This document shows, in pieces, positions 52,671-60,657 of a stretch of DNA of 60,657 bases. Position 1 is the stretch's first letter. Every line of letters starts with the position of its first letter. The notes under the pieces were generated by a model. The model was not told the DNA's origin and searched no databases. It worked only from the letters and a program-made list of their open reading frames with translations. Origin of the DNA: an uncultured bacterium (GTDB taxonomy: Bacteria > Planctomycetota > GCA-002687715); contig CADEGH010000007.1 of assembly GCA_902826835.1 (NCBI GenBank), positions 194,678-255,334 on the forward strand, in the 5' to 3' direction. The position numbers and the translations under genes are program-made.

Positions 52671-55498
52671 AACGACTCCTGCCTCCCTTCTACCTGCGAC
52701 TGGCCTTCGGACTCGCGATCCTCGGATTCGCAGCCAGCGCTCACGCCCAGACGCTCCTGCGCACGCATGCCGGGGTGACCAACCTTGAGCGCTTCGGTGC
52801 GTCCATATCCGGCGGAGGTGACACCAACGGCGACGGCTGCATGGACTATGCTGCCGGGAGCCCCGGTTTCGCCGGACTCGGTGTGAGTCAAGGTCAAGTG
52901 CGCTGGATCAGCGGTGCGAATGGCAGCGACATTCGGGTACTGACCGGCGTCGCCGCCGGAGATCAGTTTGGACACGCGCTCCATCTCGGCGGGGATCTCG
53001 ATCTGGATGGGCGCGCCGATCTCATCGTCGGTGCACCGACCCGCGATGCCGGCCTCGGCGCCGAGCAGGGTGAAGCGAGGGTCTACAGCGGAATCGCCGG
53101 GGCTCTGCTCTACACGATTTCGGGAAGCGCCGCCGGTGATCGCACGGGCAGCGCGGTCGCCATTCTCCCCGACCTCAATGCGGACGGACGAGCCGAATTC
53201 GCCATCGGCCACCCTCTTCGTGATGGTCCCGGGGGCGCTGACGCCGGGGCGCTGACGATCCACGATGGTGCCCTCGGCACCGTGCTGTGGACGATCGACG
53301 GAGTGGGCGCGGGGGACCGCCTCGGATCCAGCGTGAGCTACACGATCGATCTCAATTCCGACGGGATCAGTGATCAGATCGTGGGTGCACCCGGCACCAA
53401 CGGAATGGCCGGCGCCGACTGCGGCGCCGTTCTCGTGATCTCCGGTTCGAATGGAACGGTGCTGGCCACCATCGAAGGTGTGCAAGCCGCCGAGGAATTT
53501 GGCCACACAGTCGCCGGAGCCGGGGACTGCGACCACGATGGCCGCGGCGACTGGATCGCCGGGTCTCCGCTGTTCGATGGCGTCGCGGGAACCGACTGCG
53601 GCCGCATCGTTCTTCGCAGCGGCGGAGGCGTGCAGATCTTGGCGGTCGAAGGTGCCACCGCTGGCGATCGTCACGGCGCGGCCGTGGCGTCCGGGCAAGA
53701 CGTGGATGCCGATGGATTCACCGACTTGGTCGTGGGGGCGCCGGGCTTCGATGGAGGTGCCGGCGGCGACTGCGGAAAAACGAGCGTCTATCGAGGGTTC
53801 GACGGGAGCCCCTTGTTCTCCTTCGAGGGGCTGAGCGCTGCGGATACCGAAGGCGGCGCGGTGGCGTTGCTCGACGACACTCTGAGCGGCGCACGGGCCG
53901 AAGTTCTGAGCGGAGCCCCGGATCGCAATGGCGCCGGGACCGGGCGAGGGCAGATTCGCCTCTTCGAGTCATCGGCGGCCGCTGCGGCTTCCACCCACGC
54001 GCTCGGAGGATCGAGTTCTCCGATCGCCCAGGTGCATAGTGACGTTGACGGCGACGGCGACGACGACCTGCTTGTCGCCGGATCGAACGGACTCACCATC
54101 CTGTGGAATGGTGATCATCTCGGCACTGACTCCTACGCCGAGTTCGCGGCCCTGGCGCCCACGGTGGTCGCGCTCTCGGCCGGGGCGACGCCGGCTTCGA
54201 TTTGCGCCGGGCAGCTCGACTCGGACCTCGGGCTCGAAGTGGTGATCGGGCGCAGTGACGGATCCGTCGACATTCTCGATGCCACCGGATCCGGCAACAC
54301 GATCGCTCTCTCGCTCACGATGGCGAGTCCGATTTCCGTCGACAACTCGGTCTCCCCCGGTGCGATCGCTGGCTGCGCGGTGCGAGGAAGCGGGATGTCC
54401 GCCTCCGTCGTGTGTGCGGCGGCCGGCTCCTTCGTGGTTGACGGGTTCGCGGCCGAGATCACGACCCCGCTGACCGCGCCGGTGGTCGGAACCGCCCTCC
54501 TTGCGGGCGGTTCTTTCACGGATGTGGTGGTCCACGATCTCGACAACGATGGCTCGTTGGACCTCCTGCTCGCCAACAACTCCGCCGGCCCGAGCGGTGG
54601 CCTGCATGTACTTCTCGGCCCGACTCTGACCCCCGCTACCGGCAGCCCCTATGTCGCGGGAGGCCCGCCTCGTACCCTTGCCGCGCTGGATCTCGACGGC
54701 AACGGCATTCGATCCGACGTCGCGACCTCATCGCTCGACCTGAGTGGCGGCGGCGTGCGGCTGTGGATCGGGTTCGGGATGAGCGGATTCACCTCGAACC
54801 AAGCTCTGGGATTCAGTTTGGCTCGCGACGTCGCCGCCGGGGAATTCGACGCCACTGCCGGCGAGGACCTCGCGGTGCTCGACGGGGCAGGTAACCTCAC
54901 CCGCCATGTCGGGTGGACCGGAATGGCCTTCGGCTTGTCTCACCCAGTGCAGGTTTCCCGGTCCGCCGGTTTCCGCATCGAAGCTTCGGAGTTCACCCCC
55001 GCGGCTCCTGGCCTCTGCGCCACCGACGAAATCTCGGTGACACACTTCGCAGCCGACCTCGTCTCCGTTTGGCGTCTGCGCCGCCTCTTCGAGACTCGCA
55101 GCGTCGCGCTCACCGGGTGCCCGACCACGGGTCCTCTCTCGCAGGTTGCGCTCTCCGAGGAGCCGCTCATCGGGCGCACCTCCCTGCTGGTTCGCCTCAG
55201 CAACGCGACCCCCCTCTCGCTCGCATTCCTCGTCATCGGAGTGCAGACGCCCATCGGCGGAACTCCCTCCACCGCAACCACCGGCGGCTGCGGCTACGTC
55301 CAGTTCACCACCGACTACTCCCAGTACCTGACCTTCACCAGTCTGACCGGAGGCGCCGATCTCCCCGCCGGGATCCCTCTGGACCCCTGCCTCATCGGCC
55401 AGGAATTCAACCTGCAATGGGCGGTCTTGGACGGCGGCCCGATCCTCTCGGCCATCACCGTCAGCAACGCGGTCACGGTCCGCATCGGAGAGCCATAG
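52667..55498 (+). CDS. Secreted FG-GAP repeat protein 2
   Basis: The 943-residue paralogue of the preceding gene has a signal peptide (residues 1-27, ending AHAQ), seven FG-GAP repeats (about 35-420) with DxDxDG loops such as DTNGDGCMD, DLDLDGRAD and DVDADGFTD, a looser central repeat region, and a C-terminal domain starting LTGCPTTG and ending NAVTVRIGEP. The C-terminal domain aligns well with that of protein 1 (QWAVLDGGP against QWLIFDGGP, and SNAVTVRIGE against SNSLVIRLGE). The ATG overlaps the stop of gene 1. The two arose by duplication. Confidence 0.85.
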   Translation: MKRLLPPFYLRLAFGLAILGFAASAHAQTLLRTHAGVTNLERFGASISGGGDTNGDGCMDYAAGSPGFAGLGVSQGQVRWISGANGSDIRVLTGVAAGDQFGHALHLGGDLDLDGRADLIVGAPTRDAGLGAEQGEARVYSGIAGALLYTISGSAAGDRTGSAVAILPDLNADGRAEFAIGHPLRDGPGGADAGALTIHDGALGTVLWTIDGVGAGDRLGSSVSYTIDLNSDGISDQIVGAPGTNGMAGADCGAVLVISGSNGTVLATIEGVQAAEEFGHTVAGAGDCDHDGRGDWIAGSPLFDGVAGTDCGRIVLRSGGGVQILAVEGATAGDRHGAAVASGQDVDADGFTDLVVGAPGFDGGAGGDCGKTSVYRGFDGSPLFSFEGLSAADTEGGAVALLDDTLSGARAEVLSGAPDRNGAGTGRGQIRLFESSAAAAASTHALGGSSSPIAQVHSDVDGDGDDDLLVAGSNGLTILWNGDHLGTDSYAEFAALAPTVVALSAGATPASICAGQLDSDLGLEVVIGRSDGSVDILDATGSGNTIALSLTMASPISVDNSVSPGAIAGCAVRGSGMSASVVCAAAGSFVVDGFAAEITTPLTAPVVGTALLAGGSFTDVVVHDLDNDGSLDLLLANNSAGPSGGLHVLLGPTLTPATGSPYVAGGPPRTLAALDLDGNGIRSDVATSSLDLSGGGVRLWIGFGMSGFTSNQALGFSLARDVAAGEFDATAGEDLAVLDGAGNLTRHVGWTGMAFGLSHPVQVSRSAGFRIEASEFTPAAPGLCATDEISVTHFAADLVSVWRLRRLFETRSVALTGCPTTGPLSQVALSEEPLIGRTSLLVRLSNATPLSLAFLVIGVQTPIGGTPSTATTGGCGYVQFTTDYSQYLTFTSLTGGADLPAGIPLDPCLIGQEFNLQWAVLDGGPILSAITVSNAVTVRIGEP

Positions 55499-55504
55499 AC
55501 CGCC

Positions 55505-57235
55505 ATGCCCACCGCACGCATAGTCACGCTGGTCGGCCTTCTCGCGGCACTCGGGTTTTCGCAGGGAAACGGTCGGGATGCAGCCCTCGACGCCATCATC
55601 GCAGGGCTTCCGTCGGCACCGGGCATGCGCCTCCTCCAGCGAGGCGATTCGATTCAGCTCCAGGTCGGTTCTCCGCTCGGCAGCCTCGTCGGAATGCCCA
55701 CGGTCTTGGGCTTCGACCTCCTGCACCAAAACTCGCCGCCCCGCATCACGCTGCCGGGCGAGCCCGACGTGCTTTGGCTCACCACGGGGTTCGTTCCCCT
55801 CGTGAACGGGTTCGGATCCGCGGTTCCTCCGCTCGGCCCGAACGGCCTTTCCAGCTCGCTGGTCATTCCGACGCAAGCACCTCCTTCCGGGCGGCTGATC
55901 TTTCAAGCGGCCGTGTTGGACGCGACCGCCCCCAACGGATTGGCGATCTCCGGAGTGCAGGGTGGAGACTTGGGACGTGCCCCCACTCTGACGTCGCGAT
56001 TCGGACCTTCCATCCCAGTCTTGGGAGCCTTCACTTACGGCCTCGAGGTCCAAGATCTCGACCGCAACGGCATCGACGAAATGTTGATCGGCGCTCGCGA
56101 GGCCAACGGACCGATCAACGACGCGGGCAAGGCTTTTCTGTACTCGGGTTTCGCGACCACTCCGTACGTGACCCTGCAGGATCCGGTGCCGCAGGCATTC
56201 AGTCACTTCGGCGTCCACGTGCGAGCCGCCGACATCAACGGCGACGGCTTCGACGACATCGTGGTGGGTGCGCGCCTCCATGATCTCCCCGGGCTCCAAG
56301 ATGCAGGGAAGGTGGTCGTGTTCTACGGCCCGACTTACGCTGGCACGAGCGTTCTCTATTCCCCCGCGCCAAACCTCCGTGAGCAATTCGGTCACTACGT
56401 CACCTGTGGGGATTTCAACGGCGACGGATTCGGAGATGTCGCCGTTTCGTCGATCGGCGCGCTTGCCCTGGGAGTGCCCAATGGAGGATTGGTTCGGATT
56501 TACTTCGGTCCAACTCTTTCCAACCCGTTGGTGTTGAATGAGCCGATCCCCACTGACACCGCGCGATTCGGTTACCGGTCGGAAGCCGCCGATTTTGACG
56601 GCGATGGATTCTGTGATCTCGCGGTCTCCGCCGTATTCAAATCCCTCTTGCCGGGAGGGCTCGATGACAGCGGTGCGGTCTACATCTATCGAGGCCCCAA
56701 CCTCACCCTCGTGCGGTCCTTTCCCAATCCCTTCCCGAGCATCCAAGGCCTGCTCGGGGCGGACATCGCCTGGGGTGATCTCAACCAGGACGGATTCTTA
56801 GACCTCGTCGCGGGCGCCGAACTCGACAACAGTGGCGGCCTCGCGCAGCAGGGTTCGGTTTGGGTGCTCTATGGCCCGACCTTTCAAACCACTCAACAAA
56901 TTTTCTCACCCCAACCGGTGGCAAACGAGGGGTTCGGCTCCGGGCTCGCCATCGGCGACTTCAACGACGACTCGATCCCCGACCTGTTTGTCGGTGCCTT
57001 CTACTACTCCGTCCCCGTCTCCCAGGCCGGACGCGCTTACGTGATGTACGGACCGTCGCTGACCCAGTTCACCAGCTTCGTCGAGCCCGCCCAGAGCAGC
57101 GCCAACCAGTTCGGTCGCCGCATCCGGGCCGCCGACCTCGACGGCAATGGCGACGACGAAATGCTCATCGGCGTTCCCTCGTCCTCCACCTCCGGCGTCT
57201 CCCGCTCCGGCACCCTCTACATCGCCAATTTCTGA
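55505..57235 (+). CDS. Secreted FG-GAP repeat protein 3 with reversed domain order
   Basis: The 576-residue protein starts six bases after protein 2. A probable signal peptide (MPTARIVTLVGLLAALGFSQ) is followed by a beta domain at residues about 45-155 (GDSIQLQVGSPLGS to APNGLAISGVQG) of the type found C-terminally in the first two proteins. Seven FG-GAP repeats (about 165-570) follow, with loops such as DLDRNGIDE, DINGDGFDD, DFNGDGFGD and DLDGNGDDE. The repeat region ends the protein. The three genes form one operon, probably encoding surface proteins of related function. Confidence 0.85.
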   Translation: MPTARIVTLVGLLAALGFSQGNGRDAALDAIIAGLPSAPGMRLLQRGDSIQLQVGSPLGSLVGMPTVLGFDLLHQNSPPRITLPGEPDVLWLTTGFVPLVNGFGSAVPPLGPNGLSSSLVIPTQAPPSGRLIFQAAVLDATAPNGLAISGVQGGDLGRAPTLTSRFGPSIPVLGAFTYGLEVQDLDRNGIDEMLIGAREANGPINDAGKAFLYSGFATTPYVTLQDPVPQAFSHFGVHVRAADINGDGFDDIVVGARLHDLPGLQDAGKVVVFYGPTYAGTSVLYSPAPNLREQFGHYVTCGDFNGDGFGDVAVSSIGALALGVPNGGLVRIYFGPTLSNPLVLNEPIPTDTARFGYRSEAADFDGDGFCDLAVSAVFKSLLPGGLDDSGAVYIYRGPNLTLVRSFPNPFPSIQGLLGADIAWGDLNQDGFLDLVAGAELDNSGGLAQQGSVWVLYGPTFQTTQQIFSPQPVANEGFGSGLAIGDFNDDSIPDLFVGAFYYSVPVSQAGRAYVMYGPSLTQFTSFVEPAQSSANQFGRRIRAADLDGNGDDEMLIGVPSSSTSGVSRSGTLYIANF

Positions 57236-57279
57236 GCCCCTCGGCTCCGCACCTCGACCGCCTCGAAGCTCTCACCAAG

Positions 57280-57353
57280 TACACCCGGAGGGGCTCGAAC
57301 CCCCAACCTTCGGAGCCGAAGTCCGATGCTCTATCCAGTTGAGCTACGGGTGC
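57280..57353 (-). tRNA. tRNA-Arg (anticodon TCG)
   Basis: The 74-base cloverleaf has an acceptor stem GCACCCG/CGGGTGT (the first pair is G-U), D arm GCTC/GAGC, anticodon stem TCGGA/TCCGA with loop CTTCGGC (anticodon TCG, reading CGA and related Arg codons), and a T arm with loop TTCGAGC. The discriminator is A. CCA is not encoded. Confidence 0.93.
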
Positions 57354-57817
57354 GTGGCGAGAACTGTAGAAGCTCGGGCCCTACTCCACAACCGGAAAGG
57401 TCAGCGGAAGGCAGGCCATGGGAGGGGCTAAGGCGTCGGCCAGTTCCCGCTGGAAGTCGGACCCCTTGCAGGCCGGTCGGTCGAGGTGAGCTCGTTCGAG
57501 TCTCGCATTCGCTTCAGGGCACGATGCATAACACCCACCGCGCCCGGCCTCGAGACTTCGGGACCGACGCCCCGCTGAGCCTGGGAAGTTGCAGATTTCT
57601 ACCAGGTCCTCAGTCTGCCTGATTCAGCAAGTTAGTTGGCAAGACAACTCGCTCCTCGGTGCGCGGGGCGATCCCGTGCATTCGAACTGAGACACGAAAC
57701 CAAGCGAAACAAGCCTCGGCGGTATGACGATGACGATGTGCACGTTAGGCACGAGGCGGCCAGGTCCCCTGGTCGAGAAAAGACAGTTTCGGGAAGTATC
57801 TTGGCGCCACGTTCCGA
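57354..57817. other. 464-base stretch with no recognised gene
   Basis: Between tRNA-Arg and the membrane protein I see no convincing reading frame, RNA fold or repeat. It probably holds the promoters of the flanking genes. Confidence 0.5.
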
Positions 57818-59551
57818 GTGTCCCGACGCCGGACCGCCGAAGCGGGATTGAATCAGGTTGAGTTTCGAGTGACCGTGGTGTCACCACCCGTGACTCGAAC
57901 ACCTCGCCTATTCCTGATCTTGGGGTTTGCCCTGCTTTGGTGGTGGCGCCACGGCCAGCTCGTCTTGGAGCCCCGCTTCTTCGCCGAAGAGTTCAGCATC
58001 TACTTCCAGGGCTCGCACATCGGCGAGTGGCACGAGTGGATGACTCGCCCTTATCAGGGCTACCTCTCGATCCTTCCCAATCTCGGCACGGGGTTGGCGC
58101 GGTCGGTGTCCCCCCTGGAACGAGCCCCCTTGGTGACCACGCTCTTGGCGCTCCTCGTCCAAGGTCTGGTTGTCCTGAAGATCGTGACGAGCCGCGCTTC
58201 TCTGTTCGCGGGGTGGCCATCACGATCCCTGGGGTTGGCGGCACTTCTCATGTTGCCCGGCGCTCGCCAGGTGCAGGCGAGCCTCATCCTGAGCCAGTAC
58301 CACCTAACAATCCTAGCCACGCTCATGCTCTTGGATCGGCCGGATGGGACTACGGGCAGAATCCGTTCGGTCGTTCGCGGGATCGGCCTGTTCCTGATCG
58401 GCGTGTCGAGCCCGGTTGCGCTTTTTCTCGTCCCCGCTTGGGCAATTCGGGCCTGGAAGCAGCGAAGCCTCTCGAGTCTCCTCGACGTGGTCGCACTCGG
58501 TTTAGCCGCCGCCCTCCAGGCCATCGTGATCACGGGGTGGACCGGCCCGACCGCGTTCGGCCCATCCGCTTCCGAAGTCTCCGCCGGACGAACCGGTGCT
58601 CATACCCCGGGCCAGTTGCTGGCGTCCACGGGGCTCGGTCTCATAGCCCGCGCGGCGATTGGCCCGGAGATCGTCCAGGAATTCGTACTCTCCATTCCCG
58701 GGGGCGCGCTGGATGAGCGTGGAGAGCCGACCATTCTGGTGCTCTTGGCATCCACCCTCCTGATTGCTCTTTTCGGGATCCTCGTGTGGCGATCAGCCCG
58801 AGATCTCTTCGCCGTGAGCGTCTGCTTGTTCCTCCCCTCCGCGTGGTTTTCCCTCACCCCCTGGATGGAGCTCAGCGCGCGGACCGATTCGTCGCGATAC
58901 CACTTTGCTCCAGCCTTCGTCCTGTATCTCTCCCTGCTGGCCACGTTCAACTCCAGGACCGCTCGGGAGGCCGGCTGGAAACGGACCGCCGCCGCCATCG
59001 GATTGATGGCCGTGTTGGCAACCGGAACCCTGGGCGAACTGCGCTCCGGTCCCATTGATCAAGGGCGCGCCGATTGGCGCCAGGAGGTCACTCGATGGCG
59101 CGCCGATCCGTCTCACGCCATCGAGTTCGCGCCAGTCGGCTGGAAGTGCCAATTCCTGGGCCGGCGCATTCGTCGCCTCCAAGTCATCGAAGTCAGTTCG
59201 GGCAAACTCGGCTCACCAGCCGACGCCGGTCGCCTGACTATCACTCCACCTCGTCTCGGCTCCCCCATCACCATCACTCTCACCGGTGGTCCGCCTCAAT
59301 CCAATGCTCGGTTGTGCATCGGAAGCTGGGACCCAAAGTTCCTCCGCCTGGATGCTCCCCTCCCGACCGAGGAACCCGTGGCGCAACCCCTCGTGACGGA
59401 AATTCGCCTCGACCGAACCGGCTCTTTCCAATTCACGCTGCCCGAGTTGCCGAGAGATCTGATCGCACTCCCTCACCTCGACATCCAGGTTCAGTGGGGC
59501 GCCCCTTCGCCCGGATTCTCCAATCACCTCCGAATCGTCCCCGACCCTTGA
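57818..59551 (+). CDS. Polytopic membrane protein with C-terminal soluble domain, GT-C-like
   Basis: The GTG at 57818 opens 577 residues; a later GTG near 57869 is also possible. There are about eight to ten membrane helices between residues 30 and 410, with an early loop EPRFFAEEFSIYF, acidic and aromatic like the first loops of GT-C glycosyltransferases. The last 120 residues are soluble (GSPITITLTGGPPQSNARLCIGSW split in two, then FQFTLPELP, then LDIQVQWGAPSPGFSNHL) and resemble the C-terminal domain of the FG-GAP proteins. It may move or build surface glycans, but no catalytic residue was confirmed. Confidence 0.6.
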   Translation: MSRRRTAEAGLNQVEFRVTVVSPPVTRTPRLFLILGFALLWWWRHGQLVLEPRFFAEEFSIYFQGSHIGEWHEWMTRPYQGYLSILPNLGTGLARSVSPLERAPLVTTLLALLVQGLVVLKIVTSRASLFAGWPSRSLGLAALLMLPGARQVQASLILSQYHLTILATLMLLDRPDGTTGRIRSVVRGIGLFLIGVSSPVALFLVPAWAIRAWKQRSLSSLLDVVALGLAAALQAIVITGWTGPTAFGPSASEVSAGRTGAHTPGQLLASTGLGLIARAAIGPEIVQEFVLSIPGGALDERGEPTILVLLASTLLIALFGILVWRSARDLFAVSVCLFLPSAWFSLTPWMELSARTDSSRYHFAPAFVLYLSLLATFNSRTAREAGWKRTAAAIGLMAVLATGTLGELRSGPIDQGRADWRQEVTRWRADPSHAIEFAPVGWKCQFLGRRIRRLQVIEVSSGKLGSPADAGRLTITPPRLGSPITITLTGGPPQSNARLCIGSWDPKFLRLDAPLPTEEPVAQPLVTEIRLDRTGSFQFTLPELPRDLIALPHLDIQVQWGAPSPGFSNHLRIVPDP

Positions 59552-59731
59552 CTCCATTCCTCAACCCCGAAGCGCCAAGGTGTTCGCCCTCTAGCGCCGA
59601 CCCCATGGTGTGCCCCACCAGTTACTCCTCGCAGGGCCGGGCCTAACGAAGCAAGCTGCAACGACCCCGGAACAGGGGGGGCGACTCGTCCGCGGCAGAA
59701 AAACTGCACGTCTCAAGTAGTATGCAGCCGA

Positions 59732-60657
59732 ATGAGCGAGGCAGCCAAGGAAAGAAGGCCGAGGCCCTGGGTCTGGCGGTCTTCGCATAAATCAAAGGAG
59801 CGGGACCAGATCTCCGCTCTGGCGTGCGCGGAGACGGTGTTCGCCGTCGTCGTCTACTGGTGGATCGCCTTGCGATTCCAGACGCACTTCCACCTCGTAA
59901 CGAGCGTGTTCATCGCTCCGCTACTTCTACTACGATCAAAAGAGTCCATCGAAACTGGGGTGCGCTGGTTCACGAAGGACTGGTTTGACTTTGAGAACTA
60001 CAGGCTTTGGTCTACTTTGCAAAAAGCTCTTTGGATCGGGGGTGTGGGCTTGCTCAGTGGTCTCGCAAGCTACTTCGTAACTGATTGGCTGGCGCACGCG
60101 TGGTATTCAGACAGAGCAGGTTGGAACTTGCTTGTCTGGTCCATTCTCACGACCGCCATCTCCCTAACGGCTGCGGTTGCGGTTGCGGGGGTGGATGCGG
60201 TTGTGGATGCGGTTGTGGTTGCGAGTATGGCTGCGTTAGTGGTTTCGTATGTTGTTGTGGGTGTGGCTACTCCTGTGTTTCATTCACTGACTGCGTCCGG
60301 ACCTTCGGTACTGGGTCTGATTGCGTTTTTTGTTTCGGTTGCCGTTGGGTTTGCCGTTGGGCTTGCGATTGGAGTGGCAGTTGCGGTTGCGCTTGCGGTT
60401 GCGGCTGGGGTTGCCGTTGCGGATAGAATTGCGGGTGCGGATGGGGGTGCGGGTGCAGCTGGGGGTGCAGGCATCGGTCTCCGCGCTTTATTCTTCCGTC
60501 TGGCATCGACCATGCGATTCCTCAATCCAGGGATAAAAAATCTGCCCCATAACTGGCGAGAGACCTGCTTCCTCACCGATTCCTGCTTGCCGGCTGAGCT
60601 AATCCGAAGTTCCCCGGATTGCTTTGACGTAACTCCTTGCTGGACCTCGGTTCCGAG
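59732..60657 (+). CDS. Membrane protein running off the right edge, with a Val/Ala-rich core
   Basis: An ATG at 59732 opens a frame that has no stop before the window ends, at least 308 residues. It starts MSEAAKERRPRPW and has membrane segments at about 30-70 and 95-120, with WFTKDWFDFENY between. A long Val/Ala-rich stretch (about 140-235) follows, coded largely by GTT and GCG. A soluble part follows, with NLPHNWRETCFL, TDSCLPAELI and several cysteines. Codon use is less GC-rich than in the neighbours (many GTT, TTT and TTG codons), which suggests transfer from outside. The function is unknown. Minus-strand frames here are Pro/Thr/Ala low-complexity shadows. Confidence 0.65.
   Translation, partial: MSEAAKERRPRPWVWRSSHKSKERDQISALACAETVFAVVVYWWIALRFQTHFHLVTSVFIAPLLLLRSKESIETGVRWFTKDWFDFENYRLWSTLQKALWIGGVGLLSGLASYFVTDWLAHAWYSDRAGWNLLVWSILTTAISLTAAVAVAGVDAVVDAVVVASMAALVVSYVVVGVATPVFHSLTASGPSVLGLIAFFVSVAVGFAVGLAIGVAVAVALAVAAGVAVADRIAGADGGAGAAGGAGIGLRALFFRLASTMRFLNPGIKNLPHNWRETCFLTDSCLPAELIRSSPDCFDVTPCWTSVP
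60172..60470 (+). repeat. GTTGCG-type low-complexity DNA inside the edge gene
   Basis: About 300 bases are built largely from permutations of GTTGCG, GTTGTG and GGGTGCG units. In frame they encode runs of Val, Ala and Gly that could span the membrane. Such tracts can expand or contract by slippage. Confidence 0.6.

Noticed and set aside
54728..56746. A 672-codon minus-strand frame
   Set aside because: It is antisense to FG-GAP proteins 2 and 3, with no recognisable domain.
60172..60470. CRISPR-like or tandem repeat array
   Set aside because: The units are short and irregular, have no spacers, and are in frame with a coding sequence.
60280..60576. A Pro/Ala/Thr-rich minus-strand frame
   Set aside because: It is the complement of the low-complexity tract in the edge gene, whose plus-strand frame runs open to the end.

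Overview
The window is high-GC bacterial chromosome, densely packed with genes, many joined by 4-base stop/start overlaps. The best guess for the host is a planctomycete (Planctomycetota). This rests on a three-gene cluster of large secreted FG-GAP proteins with a Cys-containing C-terminal domain that I associate with that phylum, several secreted or lipid-anchored orphans, a split acyl-CoA carboxylase with a methylmalonyl-CoA mutase operon, and the overall gene mix. No rRNA, CRISPR array, transposase or phage gene was seen. The lineage is inference.

Region by region: 1-9 kb holds translation and housekeeping genes: a possible ssb start, a PilZ protein, the rpmE-prfA-membrane protein-prmC group, an OmpH/Skp-like chaperone, tRNA-Phe with a terminator, ribF, def, a TPR protein and rpsT. 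8.5-12.2 kb holds a TonB-like protein facing a TonB-dependent receptor, with a three-module YHS-like cysteine protein upstream of the receptor, which suggests metal handling. 13.4-19.1 kb is a propionyl-CoA to succinyl-CoA operon (mutase large subunit, epimerase, carboxyltransferase, biotin carboxylase, biotin carrier). 19.3-28.1 kb reads, in transcription order, giant MscS channel, tadA, two tRNA-Ser genes, SRP RNA, dnaX, ybaB, recR, rpoN. This is close to the order around the Bacillus tadA-scr-dnaX-recR locus. 28.2-35.5 kb holds CorA, TerC, MutY, a lipoprotein, a degenerate receiver domain and a galacturonokinase-like GHMP kinase. 35.7-39.4 kb holds a secreted propeller-like protein and a membrane-anchored pseudokinase. 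39.5-42.2 kb is xylA-xylB. 42.3-49.6 kb holds TatD, two TPM-domain proteins, a two-domain heavy-metal-associated (HMA) protein, a DPP-IV-type peptidase, an LD-carboxypeptidase and a tiny basic protein. 49.9-57.2 kb is the FG-GAP operon. 57.3-60.7 kb holds tRNA-Arg, a polytopic membrane protein and a membrane gene that runs off the right edge and has different codon use.

The most striking find is at 45256-45861 on the minus strand. A single reading frame with a strong ribosome binding site and a signal peptide encodes two tandem HMA domains. It is interrupted by two in-frame TGA codons. Both fall exactly where the first metal-binding cysteine of the GMTC motif should be, and each is followed at the same distance by a small hairpin with the same loop start. 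I read it as a selenoprotein with two selenocysteines (Sec44 and Sec136) in a U-x3-C arrangement. Simple translation would split it into two meaningless short genes. No Sec machinery (selA, selB, selC, selD) is in the window, so the host genome must supply it if the reading is right.
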